A DNA stretch of 64,000 nucleotides from Blastococcus sp. TF02-09 (GCF_003319105.1 NZ_QOHH01000002.1:372001-436000), one strand, 5' to 3'; positions 17,228 to 26,182 are shown, numbered from the stretch's first letter. Made by a program: numbers and translations. The notes: generated from the sequence alone by a model not told the origin.

Positions 17228-17262
17228 GGCGGTGAGGGCATCGTCACACCTGTCGCCGCAGG

Positions 17263-18219
17263 TCAGGAGGTGAGGAAGGCGGCCGGGCGGACCGCACCCA
17301 CCACACCCTCGCCGCCGCTCACCGGCTGCTGCAACCAGGGCGCGAGCCGGTCGTCGGGCAGCCCGAGTCGACGGAGCCCCGCGGCGAGCGCCGGCATCCG
17401 GCCCCGGTCGCCACCGTCGTCCAGCTTGAGGGCCACGGCCCCGGCGCCGGGGACGGCGGCCACGTGCACGCCGTCGGCACCGCCCTTGACCAAGAGCCCC
17501 GGGACGGCCGCCATCAGCTCGGTGTCGTCGCGGCCGGTGCCGGCCACGAACCACGGCTCGGCCCGCATGGCGTCGGCCACGGCACGCCCGGGTGTGCCCG
17601 GCTCGGCCTGGACGAGCGAGAGGACGCCGCGGGCCAGCGCGGTCGGCGAGAGGGCGTGCTGCGGAGCACCGCACCCGTCGACGACGACGGCGGACACCGG
17701 CTCCTCGCCGGCCTCGCCCAGCCGCTCCTCGATCGCCTGCTGGAGCGGGTGGTCGCGGTCCAGGTAGCCCTCGACGGGCCAGCCGGCCGCCACGCAGGCG
17801 GCGAGCATGGCCGCGTGCTTGCCCGAGCAGTTCATGGCCAGCCGCTCGGGCGCCCGGCCCTCGACCAGCCACGCGGCGCGGGTCGGCTCGTGCCCCGGCA
17901 GCGCCGGCGGGCAGCCCAGGTGCTCGGGGGTCAGGCGGGCCGACTCGAGGATCGCCGCGGCGCGCTCCCGGTGGCCGTCCTCACCGGTGTGCGAGCCGGC
18001 ACCGATGGCCAGCTCGGCGGCGGAGCGGGGCTGCCAGCCGGCCGCGAGCAGCGCGGTGGCCTGCACCGGCTTGTTCGACGAGCGCGGCAGCGTCGGCCGG
18101 TCCACGGCGCCCGCGGCCAGCAGCACCTCGCCGTCGGCACCGAGCACCACCAGCGACCCGCGGTGCACCGACTCCAGGAACCCCGACCGCTCGACCTCGA
18201 CCAGGACGGGGTTGCTCAA
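17263..18219 (-). CDS. Asparaginase II family protein
   Basis: 318-residue protein of the asparaginase II family (Rhizobium AnsA type, unrelated to E. coli AnsB), which hydrolyses L-asparagine. Recognisable segments: LVEVERSGFLESVHRGSLVVL at the N-terminus, LPRSSNKPVQA, CSGKHAAMLAAC, VVVDGCGAPQHALS and LLVKGGADGVH. TTG at 18219 overlaps the TGA of rsiG (TTGA), so translation is coupled. The frame is open for 74 more codons upstream but that part is the shadow of rsiG. Confidence 0.88.
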   Translation of the reverse strand: MSNPVLVEVERSGFLESVHRGSLVVLGADGEVLLAAGAVDRPTLPRSSNKPVQATALLAAGWQPRSAAELAIGAGSHTGEDGHRERAAAILESARLTPEHLGCPPALPGHEPTRAAWLVEGRAPERLAMNCSGKHAAMLAACVAAGWPVEGYLDRDHPLQQAIEERLGEAGEEPVSAVVVDGCGAPQHALSPTALARGVLSLVQAEPGTPGRAVADAMRAEPWFVAGTGRDDTELMAAVPGLLVKGGADGVHVAAVPGAGAVALKLDDGGDRGRMPALAAGLRRLGLPDDRLAPWLQQPVSGGEGVVGAVRPAAFLTS

Positions 18220-18773
18220 CGCCCCTCGTCGGCGAGCAAGGCGGCGACGTCGGCCTCGCCGTCGCGGTACCGGCGGCCGAGCTCCGCGGCCAGGGCGTCC
18301 ATGACCTGCTGCACGCCCCGGCGCCGCTCCGAGAGCCCCACCTCGGCCTCGGCGAGCGCGCGGGCGGCCCGCTCCAGCTCGCTGTCGGTCAGCTCGGTGA
18401 TCGACGACAGATCCACCCCGGGGGTCAGCCCGTTCACCCACGACTCGTAGGCGTCGGGGTTGGCCGGCTGCACCGTCTGGTGCCGGCCCAGGCCGTGGGC
18501 CGGCCCGCGGCCCTTCTCGGCCAGGATCTCGGGCAGCAGCTCGACCAGCGACCGGCCGTCGTCCTCGGCCCGGCGCTGCAGCTCGCGGCGCACGATGTCC
18601 AGCCGTCCCTGCAGCAGGCGCCGGGTGTAGGAGAGGTTGACCTCCTCCTGCTCGGCGCGGCGGCGCAGGGTGCGCACCTCGGCCATGGGGCGCCGGGTGG
18701 CGTCCTCCAGGAACGCCGGCTCCAGCAGCGCGTCGACGGCGGCACCGCCGGCGGGACTGGTCTTGGGGCTCAC
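18216..18773 (-). CDS. rsiG: RsiG-type anti-sigma factor with two c-di-GMP motifs
   Basis: 185-residue helical protein. It carries two exact copies of the c-di-GMP-binding motif E(x3)S(x2)R(x3)Q(x3)D known from Streptomyces RsiG: E44-S48-R51-Q55-D59 (EVNLSYTRRLLQGRLD) and E144-S148-R151-Q155-D159 (EVGLSERRRGVQQVMD). In Streptomyces, RsiG bound to c-di-GMP sequesters the sigma factor WhiG. Here the partner would be a WhiG/FliA-type sigma factor encoded elsewhere, possibly controlling motility or cell differentiation. GTG at 18773 follows GGAGG at seven bases. First gene of a coupled pair with the asparaginase. Confidence 0.88.
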   Translation of the reverse strand: MSPKTSPAGGAAVDALLEPAFLEDATRRPMAEVRTLRRRAEQEEVNLSYTRRLLQGRLDIVRRELQRRAEDDGRSLVELLPEILAEKGRGPAHGLGRHQTVQPANPDAYESWVNGLTPGVDLSSITELTDSELERAARALAEAEVGLSERRRGVQQVMDALAAELGRRYRDGEADVAALLADEGR

Positions 18774-18801
18774 GGTGCGTCCTCCATCGGTCGTCGTCTC
18801 G

Positions 18802-19923
18802 TCACGCCCGGGGCATCGTCGCAGACCGGACCGCCCGGATCCGGTCCCGCGCCGCCGCCCGGGTGTCGTCCAGCTCCGCGACGGCGTCGTCGGGGTCGAT
18901 CGCGGCGACCGATCCGCCCACGGTCAGGGCGGCGTCCTGCGCCACCGACTGCTTGACCAGCGCCAGCGCGACGACGCCCAGCTCGTGGTGCCGGACGACC
19001 GTGCCGACCCGGCCGACCTCGCGGGCGCCGGCCAGGACCGGGGCACCCGGCTCGGCCAGGTCCTCGCTCACGCCGTCCAGGTGCAGCAGCACCAGCCGGC
19101 GCGGCGGCCGGCCCAGGTTGTGCACCCGGGCGACGGTCTCCTGGCCGCGGTAGCAGCCCTTGTCCAGGTGGACGGCGCTGGTGAGCCACTCGAGCTCGTT
19201 GGGGATGGTGCGGTGGTCGCTGTCCCGCCCGAGCCGGGGACGGCGGGCCTCGACGCGCAGCGCCTCGTATGCCTGGATCCCGGCGAGCCGCGCCCCGGCC
19301 GCGAGCACCCGGTCGGCGACGGCGTCGACGGACTCCCGTGGCACGACCAGGTCGACGACGAGCGCCGTGCCGTCGCCGATCGGCCGCATGCGGCGCACGA
19401 ACCCGCCGTCGGGCAGGGCTGCGACCGCGTACTCCTCGGCGGGGGCGGGCAGCCCGGCGGCGCCCAGCACGTCCAGCGCCCGCGGACCGACGAGGGAGAG
19501 CACCGCCCACTGCGCGGTCAGCAGCTGCGGCTCGACCCGGAGCAGGAAGCGCATCTTCTCCAGGAACGCGTGCAGCGCGGCGCCGGTGCCGGGCTCCACG
19601 TCGGCCCACGTCGTCCCGTCGAGCTCGGCGAGGACCAGGTGGTGCTCCACGTGCCCCTGCGGGGACAGGACGAGCGCCTCGCTGCCGGTGGCGTCGCCCA
19701 GCCGGTCGAGGTGCTGACTGGTGAGACTGTGCAGCCAGGAGAGCCGGTCGGCGCCGGGGACGGCGAGGACGTCGCGGTCGCTGCGGTCCACCAGACCCGC
19801 GCCCTCGGCGAGCAGCCGCTGCTCCCGGAGCGGCTCCCCGTAGTGGGCCGCCACCGCGACGGCGGCGTCGGCCGGGTCCTCGACGGCGACGGCGCCCGGG
19901 CGGGACAGCAGGGTGGAACTCAT
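18802..19923 (-). CDS. ygfZ: Folate-binding YgfZ/GcvT-like protein
   Basis: 373-residue member of the YgfZ family, tetrahydrofolate-binding proteins that help maintain or repair certain Fe-S enzymes. The diagnostic KGCYRGQE motif is at 255-262, with the conserved cysteine C257; the GcvT-like fold precedes it and the barrel domain (VGRVGTVVRHHELGVVALAL) follows. ATG at 19923 overlaps the Fur-family gene stop by 4 bases, so the two form an operon. Confidence 0.9.
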   Translation of the reverse strand: MSSTLLSRPGAVAVEDPADAAVAVAAHYGEPLREQRLLAEGAGLVDRSDRDVLAVPGADRLSWLHSLTSQHLDRLGDATGSEALVLSPQGHVEHHLVLAELDGTTWADVEPGTGAALHAFLEKMRFLLRVEPQLLTAQWAVLSLVGPRALDVLGAAGLPAPAEEYAVAALPDGGFVRRMRPIGDGTALVVDLVVPRESVDAVADRVLAAGARLAGIQAYEALRVEARRPRLGRDSDHRTIPNELEWLTSAVHLDKGCYRGQETVARVHNLGRPPRRLVLLHLDGVSEDLAEPGAPVLAGAREVGRVGTVVRHHELGVVALALVKQSVAQDAALTVGGSVAAIDPDDAVAELDDTRAAARDRIRAVRSATMPRA

Positions 19924-20411
19924 GGGGTCTCCGATGCTCGTTCGCGGCACGCGCGGCACGTCCCGGACAGGGCGACGTGCCCCACGTCGACGGTGAAACC
20001 CAGATCGGCGGCCAGACGTTCCGCGGCGCTGTCCAGGACGTCGGGCGCGACCGAGGCGATCTCCCCGCAGGAGGCGCACACGACGTGCACGTGGGGGTGC
20101 TCGGAGGCGTGGTAGACCGGCGCCCCCTTGCCGAGGTGGGTGTGCCACACCAGGCCCAGCCGCTCGAGCAGCTCCAGGTTGCGGTAGACCGTCGACGCGT
20201 CCGGCGCCGAGCCCTCGGCGCCGGCCTCCGCGCGCAGCCGGGCGCCGATCGCCTCCGGCGTGGCGTGCTCCAGGGCCTCGACGGCCGCCAGCACCCGGCG
20301 CCGCTGCGCGGTCAGCCGGAGGCCGCGGGCGCGCAGCCGCTCGGCCAGCGGGGCGCCGCCGTCGCCGGTCACGCCGACGGCGGCGTGCCCTGCATCGTGG
20401 TCGTGCCCCAT
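19920..20411 (-). CDS. Fur-family metal-responsive repressor
   Basis: 163 residues. The winged helix is at about 30-90 (LTAQRRRVLAAVE, DASTVYRNLELLERLGLV). The dimerisation/metal half has HPHVHVVCASC (C112, C115) and CRAC (C152, C155), the structural zinc site. The His-rich N-terminus (GHDHDAGH) is unusual and might bind metal. It could be a Zur/FurB or Fur; residues do not settle which. ATG at 20411 has TAGGGT six bases upstream, divergent from pabC across 38 bp. Confidence 0.9.
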   Translation of the reverse strand: MGHDHDAGHAAVGVTGDGGAPLAERLRARGLRLTAQRRRVLAAVEALEHATPEAIGARLRAEAGAEGSAPDASTVYRNLELLERLGLVWHTHLGKGAPVYHASEHPHVHVVCASCGEIASVAPDVLDSAAERLAADLGFTVDVGHVALSGTCRACRERASETP

Positions 20412-20449
20412 GACGCGACCCTATGCCCGGCATCGGGCAGGCTGGGGCG

Positions 20450-21298
20450 GTGATCGAGCAGCGCAGCGTGGCCATCTGGCGGGACGGCGCCGCCGTGGCC
20501 GTCCCCGCCGACGAGCCCGTCCTGACCGCGGCCGACCAGGGGCTGGTGCGCGGCGACGGCGTCTTCGAGTCCGTGGCCGTGGTCGACCGGGGGACGCCGC
20601 ACCTGGCCCCGCACCTCGCGCGGCTGCAGCGGTCGGCCGCCCTGCTGGAGCTCGCGCACCCCGGGGACGACGTCTGGCACGCCCTCGTCGACGCGGTGCT
20701 GGCGGACTGGCCGGCGGGCACCGAGGGCGTAATCCGCCTGCTGCTCACCCGGGGGCCCGGCGGGGACGCACCCCCGACGGCCCTCGCCCTGGTCGCGCCG
20801 GTGCCCGCGGAGACCGTCCGGCAGCGGACCTCCGGCATCTCGGTGGTCAGCCTCTCCCTCGGCGTCCCGGCCGACCTGCGCGCGCAGGCGCCGTGGCTGC
20901 TGGGCGGGGCCAAGACGCTGTCCTACGCGGTCAACATGGCCGCCTACCGGCACGCGCACCGGCTCGGCGCCGACGACGTCGTCCTCACCTCGCTCGAGGG
21001 CCAGCTCCTGGAGGGGCCGACGTCGACGGTCGTCTGGGCGGCCGGCGGCACCCTGCACACCCCGCCGGTCGAGACCGGCATCCTGCCCGGCACCACCGTG
21101 GCCCGGCTGTTCGAGCGGGCGGAGGAGGCCGGCTGGCCCACCGCACGCACGCGCGGCACCGTCGACGACCTGCACGCCGCGGACGCCGTGTGGCTGCTCT
21201 CCGGGGTGCGCGGCGCCGCCACGGTGCACACGCTGGACGGAGTGCGGCGCGCCGACGCCGGTTTCAGCGGACGGGTGCAGGAGCTGCTGTCCCGCTAG
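20450..21298 (+). CDS. pabC: Aminodeoxychorismate lyase / class IV aminotransferase
   Basis: Fold-type IV PLP enzyme of 282 residues, likely converting 4-amino-4-deoxychorismate to p-aminobenzoate for folate synthesis. Signatures: [12 protein letters not shown] (30-41), PLP lysine K155 in [11 protein letters not shown], and [10 protein letters not shown]. Branched-chain or D-amino-acid transaminase activity cannot be excluded from sequence; PabC is the usual reading. GTG at 20450 is preferred to ATG at 20423 because CAGGCT lies six bases upstream. Folate-linked ygfZ is nearby on the opposite strand. Confidence 0.82.
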   Translation: MIEQRSVAIWRDGAAVAVPADEPVLTAADQGLVRGDGVFESVAVVDRGTPHLAPHLARLQRSAALLELAHPGDDVWHALVDAVLADWPAGTEGVIRLLLTRGPGGDAPPTALALVAPVPAETVRQRTSGISVVSLSLGVPADLRAQAPWLLGGAKTLSYAVNMAAYRHAHRLGADDVVLTSLEGQLLEGPTSTVVWAAGGTLHTPPVETGILPGTTVARLFERAEEAGWPTARTRGTVDDLHAADAVWLLSGVRGAATVHTLDGVRRADAGFSGRVQELLSR

Positions 21299-21368
21299 CC
21301 TGACCTGCGGTGCGCCGGGAAGTCTGGTCGGCAACGTCTCTGCCGACCCCTCCCCAGGAGCCGCCCCC

Positions 21369-22751
21369 GTGCCCAGCACCAGCTCGACCCGCCTCCTCGC
21401 CCGCGGCTCGTGGCCCGAGGCCCAGCGGATCGCGGCGGTCCTGCGCAAGGAGACCGTCGGCGGCACGCTGCTGCTCGTCGGCGCGGCCGTCGCGCTGGTG
21501 TGGGCCAACTCGCCCTGGGCGGCGAGCTACGAGGCCCTCCGCGACACGCGGGTCGGGCCGTCGGCGCTGCACCTGGACCTGACGCTCGGGACCTGGGCGG
21601 CCGACGGGCTGCTGGCGATCTTCTTCTTCGTCGCGGGGCTGGAGCTCAAGCGGGAGTTCGTCGCCGGCGACCTGCGCGAGCCGCGGCGCGCGGTCCTGCC
21701 CGTCGCCGCGGCGGTCGGCGGGATGGCGGTGCCGGCGCTGCTCTTCGTGCTGCTCAACCTGGGGGGCGGCGAGGGGGCGCTCGGGGGCTGGGCGATCCCG
21801 TCGGCCACCGACATCGCCTTCGCCCTCGCCGTGCTGGCGGTGATCAGCACCCACCTGCCCACGGCGCTGCGCACGTTCCTGCTCACCCTGGCCGTCGTCG
21901 ACGACCTGCTGGCCATCGTGGTCATCGCGATCTTCTACACCGACGACCTCTCCCCCGTGCACCTCCTGCTGGCCGTCCTGCCGCTGGCGGTGTTCGGCGT
22001 GCTGGTCCAGAAGCGCATCCGTTCGTCGGGGTGGTGGGGCGGGCGGGCAGCAGGGTGGCTGCTGCTGCCGCTGGCCGTGCTCACCTGGGTGCTCATGCAC
22101 GAGTCGGGCGTGCACGCGACGGTCGCCGGCGTGCTGCTGGCGTTCACCGTGCCCGTCGTGCGCAGCGAGGCGGCCGGTGGACCCGACGCGGGGCCGGGGC
22201 TGGCGGAGCACCTCGAGCACCGTCTGCGGCCTCTGTCGGCCGGGTTCGCCGTCCCGGTGTTCGCCTTCTTTTCGGCCGGGGTCGCCGTGGGCGGCCTCTC
22301 CGGGCTCGGCGAGTCCCTGGGCGACAGCATCGCCCTCGGCATCGTGGTGGGACTCGTCGCCGGCAAGACGATCGGCATCACCGGCGCCACCTGGCTGGTC
22401 TCCCGATTCACCCGCGCGCAGCTCGACGAGAACCTGGGCTGGCCCGACGTCGTCGGCCTCGCCGTCCTCGGCGGCATGGGGTTCACCGTGTCGCTGCTCA
22501 TCACCGAGCTGGCCTACGGCGCGGAGAGCGAGAGCTACGACTCCGCCAAGGTCGGCATCCTGGCCGGCACGGTGCTCGCCGCCGTGCTGGCCGCGGCCAT
22601 CCTGCGGCTGCGCAACCGCCGCTACCGCCAGATCGCCGCGCAGGAGCGGCTCGACGTCGACGAGGACGGCATCCCCGACGTCTACGAGGCCCGGGAGGAC
22701 GTCGGCCCGCCCCCGGCGGCGCGGCGCCGTCCGCCGTTCGCCGACAGCTGA
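21369..22751 (+). CDS. nhaA: Na+/H+ antiporter NhaA
   Basis: Inner-membrane antiporter exporting Na+ in exchange for H+; 460 residues with about 12 membrane helices. Functional residues align with E. coli NhaA: D148 in [11 protein letters not shown] (Asp133 position) and D178/D179 in [13 protein letters not shown] (the Asp163/Asp164 pair). GTG at 21369 follows an SD-like AGGAG (21356-21360). The cytoplasmic tail is longer than in E. coli and contains [12 protein letters not shown] at about residues 430-441, a DxDxDG calcium-loop-like pattern. Confidence 0.93.
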   Translation: MPSTSSTRLLARGSWPEAQRIAAVLRKETVGGTLLLVGAAVALVWANSPWAASYEALRDTRVGPSALHLDLTLGTWAADGLLAIFFFVAGLELKREFVAGDLREPRRAVLPVAAAVGGMAVPALLFVLLNLGGGEGALGGWAIPSATDIAFALAVLAVISTHLPTALRTFLLTLAVVDDLLAIVVIAIFYTDDLSPVHLLLAVLPLAVFGVLVQKRIRSSGWWGGRAAGWLLLPLAVLTWVLMHESGVHATVAGVLLAFTVPVVRSEAAGGPDAGPGLAEHLEHRLRPLSAGFAVPVFAFFSAGVAVGGLSGLGESLGDSIALGIVVGLVAGKTIGITGATWLVSRFTRAQLDENLGWPDVVGLAVLGGMGFTVSLLITELAYGAESESYDSAKVGILAGTVLAAVLAAAILRLRNRRYRQIAAQERLDVDEDGIPDVYEAREDVGPPPAARRRPPFADS

Positions 22752-23071
22752 CCTTTTCGGTTGCCGGGTCGTCTCGCGCCGACGTACCGTCGTCGTACAC
22801 GAGAGAGGAGGTGGTCCGTAACTTTGCTGAGCTACAGGACTCGTGAGGTGGCTGTCCGCTAGCCGCCGTCCAGATGGGCCGCCCGTTCAGACGACAGTCC
22901 GAACGACGGCAGATCGCCCGTCCGTCGTACGGCGGCGAGCGAGAACCGGACAGTCACCCGACCCCCGGGCCGCCGACATTTGTCCAGTCGGCCCGCGTGC
23001 AGCTCCCTCTCCGGAGGACAGCGCCGCGGAACAGCCCGGGGGTTGTCCGTTTTCCAGGTACTTTGCGCTGC
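22752..23071 (+). other. 320-bp intergenic region with promoter, strong SD and hairpin, no assigned gene
   Basis: Clearly structured. TTGCCG (22761-22766) and TACCGT (22785-22790) with 18-bp spacing make a promoter-like pair. It is followed by a very strong SD (GAGAGGAGGT, 22802-22811) and two tiny frames: GTG 22811 (VVRNFAELQDS) or TTG 22822 (LLSYRTREVAVR). Then comes a GGTGGCT/AGCCGCC hairpin (22847-22867). Composition shifts toward A/T compared with flanks. Possibly a leader, small RNA or small-peptide gene; I cannot name it. Confidence 0.4.
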
Positions 23072-23806
23072 ATGCACCTGGGCGGCCTGCCGGTCGAGAC
23101 CGACGTCTCCTGCGGCGTCTGGATCTCCGCCGCCCGCCGACGCGGCGATCCGGCCACCGTGGCGGCCCTCCTCCCTGCCACGTTCGCGGCCTACGCCCGG
23201 GTGTTCCACCCCGCGGTCCGCTACGACGGGGACGACGACATCGAGGTCAGCTGGGCCGAGGTGGCCGCCTACAACGGCACCACCGCCCACCCGCTCATGC
23301 AGTGGCACACGATCACCGGCAGCTGGGACGCCCAGCCCTCCGAGCACCAGGCCGAGTTCTGGGACGACGGCCCCGCGGAGGGGCACCTGCCCGTGGCGGT
23401 GGCCGCCCGGCTCGCCGCCGTCCTGAGCCGGCACACCGCGACGCCCGGGGACTGCATCCTCGGCCGGTGGGACGGCTTCGGCTTCGACCTCCCCGATCCC
23501 GAGCAGCCGCCCCGGCTGCTGCTGCGCGGCAACCACGACGTCGTCCTGGTCCGCGGCGCCGTCACCGACGCCGTCCGCAACCTCGCGCCCGAGCCGCACG
23601 AGCAGAGCGCCAACCTCTGGTGGCCGGGCGACCGCGCCTGGTGCGTCGTCACCGACATCGACCTGACCAGCACCTACGTGGGCGGGTCGGCCGACTGCAT
23701 CGCCCAGGTGCTGCGCACGCCCGGGCTGGAGGCCATGACCGCCGCCCCGGAGGATTCCATCGCGCTCACAGCCGACACGCGCAACCCGCAGCCCCGCGCG
23801 CGCTGA
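23072..23806 (+). CDS. Hypothetical protein
   Basis: 244-residue soluble protein without a recognised domain. It is acidic and tryptophan-rich (SWAEVAAYNG, MQWHTITGSW, ANLWWPGDRAWCVVTDIDL). The last stretch resembles the substrate-facing end of enzymes acting on polar ligands, but this is not assignable. ATG at 23072 is the natural start, just after the T-rich TTTTCC...CTTTGC sequence. The gene ends 6 bases from the convergent DUF885 gene. Translation is plausible from codon use; function unknown. Confidence 0.7.
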   Translation: MHLGGLPVETDVSCGVWISAARRRGDPATVAALLPATFAAYARVFHPAVRYDGDDDIEVSWAEVAAYNGTTAHPLMQWHTITGSWDAQPSEHQAEFWDDGPAEGHLPVAVAARLAAVLSRHTATPGDCILGRWDGFGFDLPDPEQPPRLLLRGNHDVVLVRGAVTDAVRNLAPEPHEQSANLWWPGDRAWCVVTDIDLTSTYVGGSADCIAQVLRTPGLEAMTAAPEDSIALTADTRNPQPRAR

Positions 23807-23812
23807 GCGCGT

Positions 23813-25513
23813 TCAGAGCGCGGCGAGCTCGTCCTCGAGGTCGTCGAGGCCCAGCGAGCCCTGGGACAGCGCGGCCATGTGCCACGCCTTGAGGTCGAAC
23901 GCCTCCCCGCGGGCCTGCCGCGCCTTCTCCCGCCCGGCCAGCCAGGCCCGCTCGCCCAGCTTGTAGCCGATCGCCTGCCCGGGGATGCCCAGGTAGCGCA
24001 CCAGCTCGCTGTCGAGGAAGGCCAGCGAGGCGCCCGAGTTCTCGCCCAGGAAGGCCCGGGCCAGGTCCGGCGTCCACGGCTGCCCGCGGTGCTCGGCCAG
24101 CGCGCCCTCGGCGTCGTCCGGGATCGGCAGCTGCAGGTGCATGCCGATGTCGATGACCACCCGCACCGAGCGCAGCTGCTGGGCGTCGAGGAAGCCCAGC
24201 CGGGTGCCCGGGTCGCCGAAGTAGCCCAGCTCGTCCATGAACCGCTCGGCGTACAGGGCCCAGCCCTCGACGTTGGCGCTCACCGAGCCCACCGAGGTCT
24301 GGTAGGTGGAGAGCTGCTGGGCGACGTAGGCCCACTGGGCCAGCTGCAGGTGGTGGCCGGGAACGCCCTCGTGGTACCAGATGGACACCAGGTCCCACAG
24401 CGGGAAGCGGGTGCGGCCCAGCGTCGGCAGCCAGGTGCGGCCCGGCCGGGAGAAGTCCTGCGCCGGGCGCGTGTAGTACGGCGCGGCCGCGCTGCCCGGC
24501 GGGGCGATCATCGCCTCCACCCGGCGCAGCGGCTCGGCGAGGTCGAAGTGCGTGCCGTCCAGCTCGGCGATCGCCTCGTCCATCATCGACTGCAGGCGGG
24601 CGCGGATCTCCTCGACGCCCTCGACGGCCGGCCCGCTGGTGGCCAGCAGCCGCATGGCCTCCATGGGCGTCGCGCCGGCCTGCACCCGGTCGGCCTCGGT
24701 GCGCTGCTCGGCCAGGATCCGCTTGTGCTCGGCCCAGCCCCAGGCGTAGGCCTCCTCGAGCCCCCGGTCCGGCCCCAGGTCCGAGCCGGTCCAGCGGCGC
24801 ACCGCCATGGCGTACCGGTCGCGGCCGACGGCGTCGGGCACCCCCTCGGTGCGCGGGCCGTACTCGTCGCGCAGGTGGTCGCGGATGTCGGCCACGGCGG
24901 CGTCGGCGGCCGCGGCGGCGGCGAGCAGCTCGGGCTGCAGCGCCTCGGGCCCCGAGGCGACGAACGAGGTGAAGAACGGGCCGGCCAGCCACTCGTCGAG
25001 CTGCTCGACGACGGTGCGCACCTGGCGCGGCGCGACGAGCAGGTCGCGGCGCACCGCCTCTTCGAGCGTCTCCCGGTAGCCGCGGTAGGCCTTGGGGACC
25101 CGGGCGATGCGGCGGGCGATGACGGCCCAGTCCTCGTCGGTGGCCGTCGGCATGAGGGTGAACACCTGGCGGACCGCGTGGATGGGGCTGAACAGGATGT
25201 TCAGCGAGCGGAAGCCCTCCCCCGCCCAGTGCGCGTCCAGCTCGGCGGAGAGCCGCTCGCGGAGCAGCCGGGCGCACCGCCGCTCCACCGGGTCGTCGTC
25301 CAGTGCCGGGTCCTCCGCCAGCACGCGGTCGAGCTCGGCCAGGGTGTCGCGGATCAGCGACACCTCGTCCTCCAGCCCCTGCGGGGAGAGGTCGGGCAGC
25401 CGGTCGTCGCCCGGTCGGGCGCCCAGCGAGGTGGCGAGGATCGGGTCGAGCTCGCAGGCGGCCGCGACGTAGGCGTCCGCCACCTGCCTCGGGGTGGCCG
25501 GCGCGTCGCTCAT
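23813..25513 (-). CDS. DUF885 family putative zinc peptidase
   Basis: 566-residue DUF885 protein, a family with a gluzincin-like fold related to M2/M3 peptidases. The zinc motif HEGVPGHH is at 381-388, and a downstream EGWALYAERFMDELG supplies the third ligand (E) region. No signal peptide, so probably cytoplasmic; substrate unknown. ATG at 25513 overlaps the nitrobindin-like gene by 4 bases, placing it third in a coupled operon. Confidence 0.88.
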   Translation of the reverse strand: MSDAPATPRQVADAYVAAACELDPILATSLGARPGDDRLPDLSPQGLEDEVSLIRDTLAELDRVLAEDPALDDDPVERRCARLLRERLSAELDAHWAGEGFRSLNILFSPIHAVRQVFTLMPTATDEDWAVIARRIARVPKAYRGYRETLEEAVRRDLLVAPRQVRTVVEQLDEWLAGPFFTSFVASGPEALQPELLAAAAAADAAVADIRDHLRDEYGPRTEGVPDAVGRDRYAMAVRRWTGSDLGPDRGLEEAYAWGWAEHKRILAEQRTEADRVQAGATPMEAMRLLATSGPAVEGVEEIRARLQSMMDEAIAELDGTHFDLAEPLRRVEAMIAPPGSAAAPYYTRPAQDFSRPGRTWLPTLGRTRFPLWDLVSIWYHEGVPGHHLQLAQWAYVAQQLSTYQTSVGSVSANVEGWALYAERFMDELGYFGDPGTRLGFLDAQQLRSVRVVIDIGMHLQLPIPDDAEGALAEHRGQPWTPDLARAFLGENSGASLAFLDSELVRYLGIPGQAIGYKLGERAWLAGREKARQARGEAFDLKAWHMAALSQGSLGLDDLEDELAAL

Positions 25514-26046
25514 CGGATCCTCTCCAGCCGGGCGGACATCGTGGGCCGCAGCTCCCCGCCCCCGACGGCGCGGTCGACGGCGTACATGAGCGCGCCCTCG
25601 ACGATGCCGTAGAGGCGGACCGCGCGGGTCACCTCGGGAGCGTCGGGCGTGCGGGCCACGACGTCGGTGGCCAGCTCCCAGCTCGTCGTCGTGCGGGCGG
25701 CGCCGACGTAGATCTCCAGCACGCCGTCCGCGCCGGCCACGATCAGCTCGACGTCGTCACCGTCGCCGCGGGGGCGCCAGAACCCGGTCTCCCGGACGTC
25801 GGGGCCGACGATCTTCCCGTCGTCGGTGAGCCGCCAGGTGCGCGAGTCGTAGGCGAGGAAGCCGCGCCCGTCGTGGCTGAACCGCACCCACTGGCCGAAC
25901 CGGTGGTCGCCGCCCGTGCCCGCCGCCTGGCCCTCACCGTGCCACTCCCCCAGCAGCGGCAGGACCGACAGCAGCTGGTCGGAGACCTCCGGTCCGCTGC
26001 GGACGTCGACGGTGTCGGGGACGGGCAGCTCCGTCGGCGCGCTCAT
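25510..26046 (-). CDS. Nitrobindin-like heme-binding beta-barrel (UPF0678/THAP4 family)
   Basis: 178-residue protein with the family's opening motif LGEWHGEG (GxWxGxG) and lipocalin-like strands, ending in RPTMSARLERIR. Nitrobindins bind ferric heme and detoxify peroxynitrite or NO; the heme ligand is a histidine near the C-terminus, and I do not see an obvious equivalent in the last 20 residues, so heme binding is uncertain. Middle gene of a three-gene operon, overlapping both neighbours by 4 bases. Confidence 0.82.
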   Translation of the reverse strand: MSAPTELPVPDTVDVRSGPEVSDQLLSVLPLLGEWHGEGQAAGTGGDHRFGQWVRFSHDGRGFLAYDSRTWRLTDDGKIVGPDVRETGFWRPRGDGDDVELIVAGADGVLEIYVGAARTTTSWELATDVVARTPDAPEVTRAVRLYGIVEGALMYAVDRAVGGGELRPTMSARLERIR

Positions 26047-26147
26047 CGCCGGCCCGCCTTCGGGCGACGCGACAACCGGACGGCGCCGTAGCCGCAGGAG
26101 AGCGCGGCCAGCGCCGTCAGGGCGACCAGGACCCAGGCAGCAACCAT
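26043..26147 (-). CDS. Small single-span membrane protein
   Basis: 34 residues: MVAAWVLVALTALAALSC is a membrane helix, followed by a short basic tail (RLSRRPKAGRR), so the N-terminus is probably outside. ATG at 26147 has TACCGT seven bases upstream and the stop overlaps the next ATG by 4 bases. These two features, rather than homology, support it. A GTG at 26156 is an alternative start. No family recognised. Confidence 0.55.
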   Translation of the reverse strand: MVAAWVLVALTALAALSCGYGAVRLSRRPKAGRR

Positions 26148-26182
26148 GCCGGCCACGGTAGTGACGGGCAGGCCCCGTGGCC

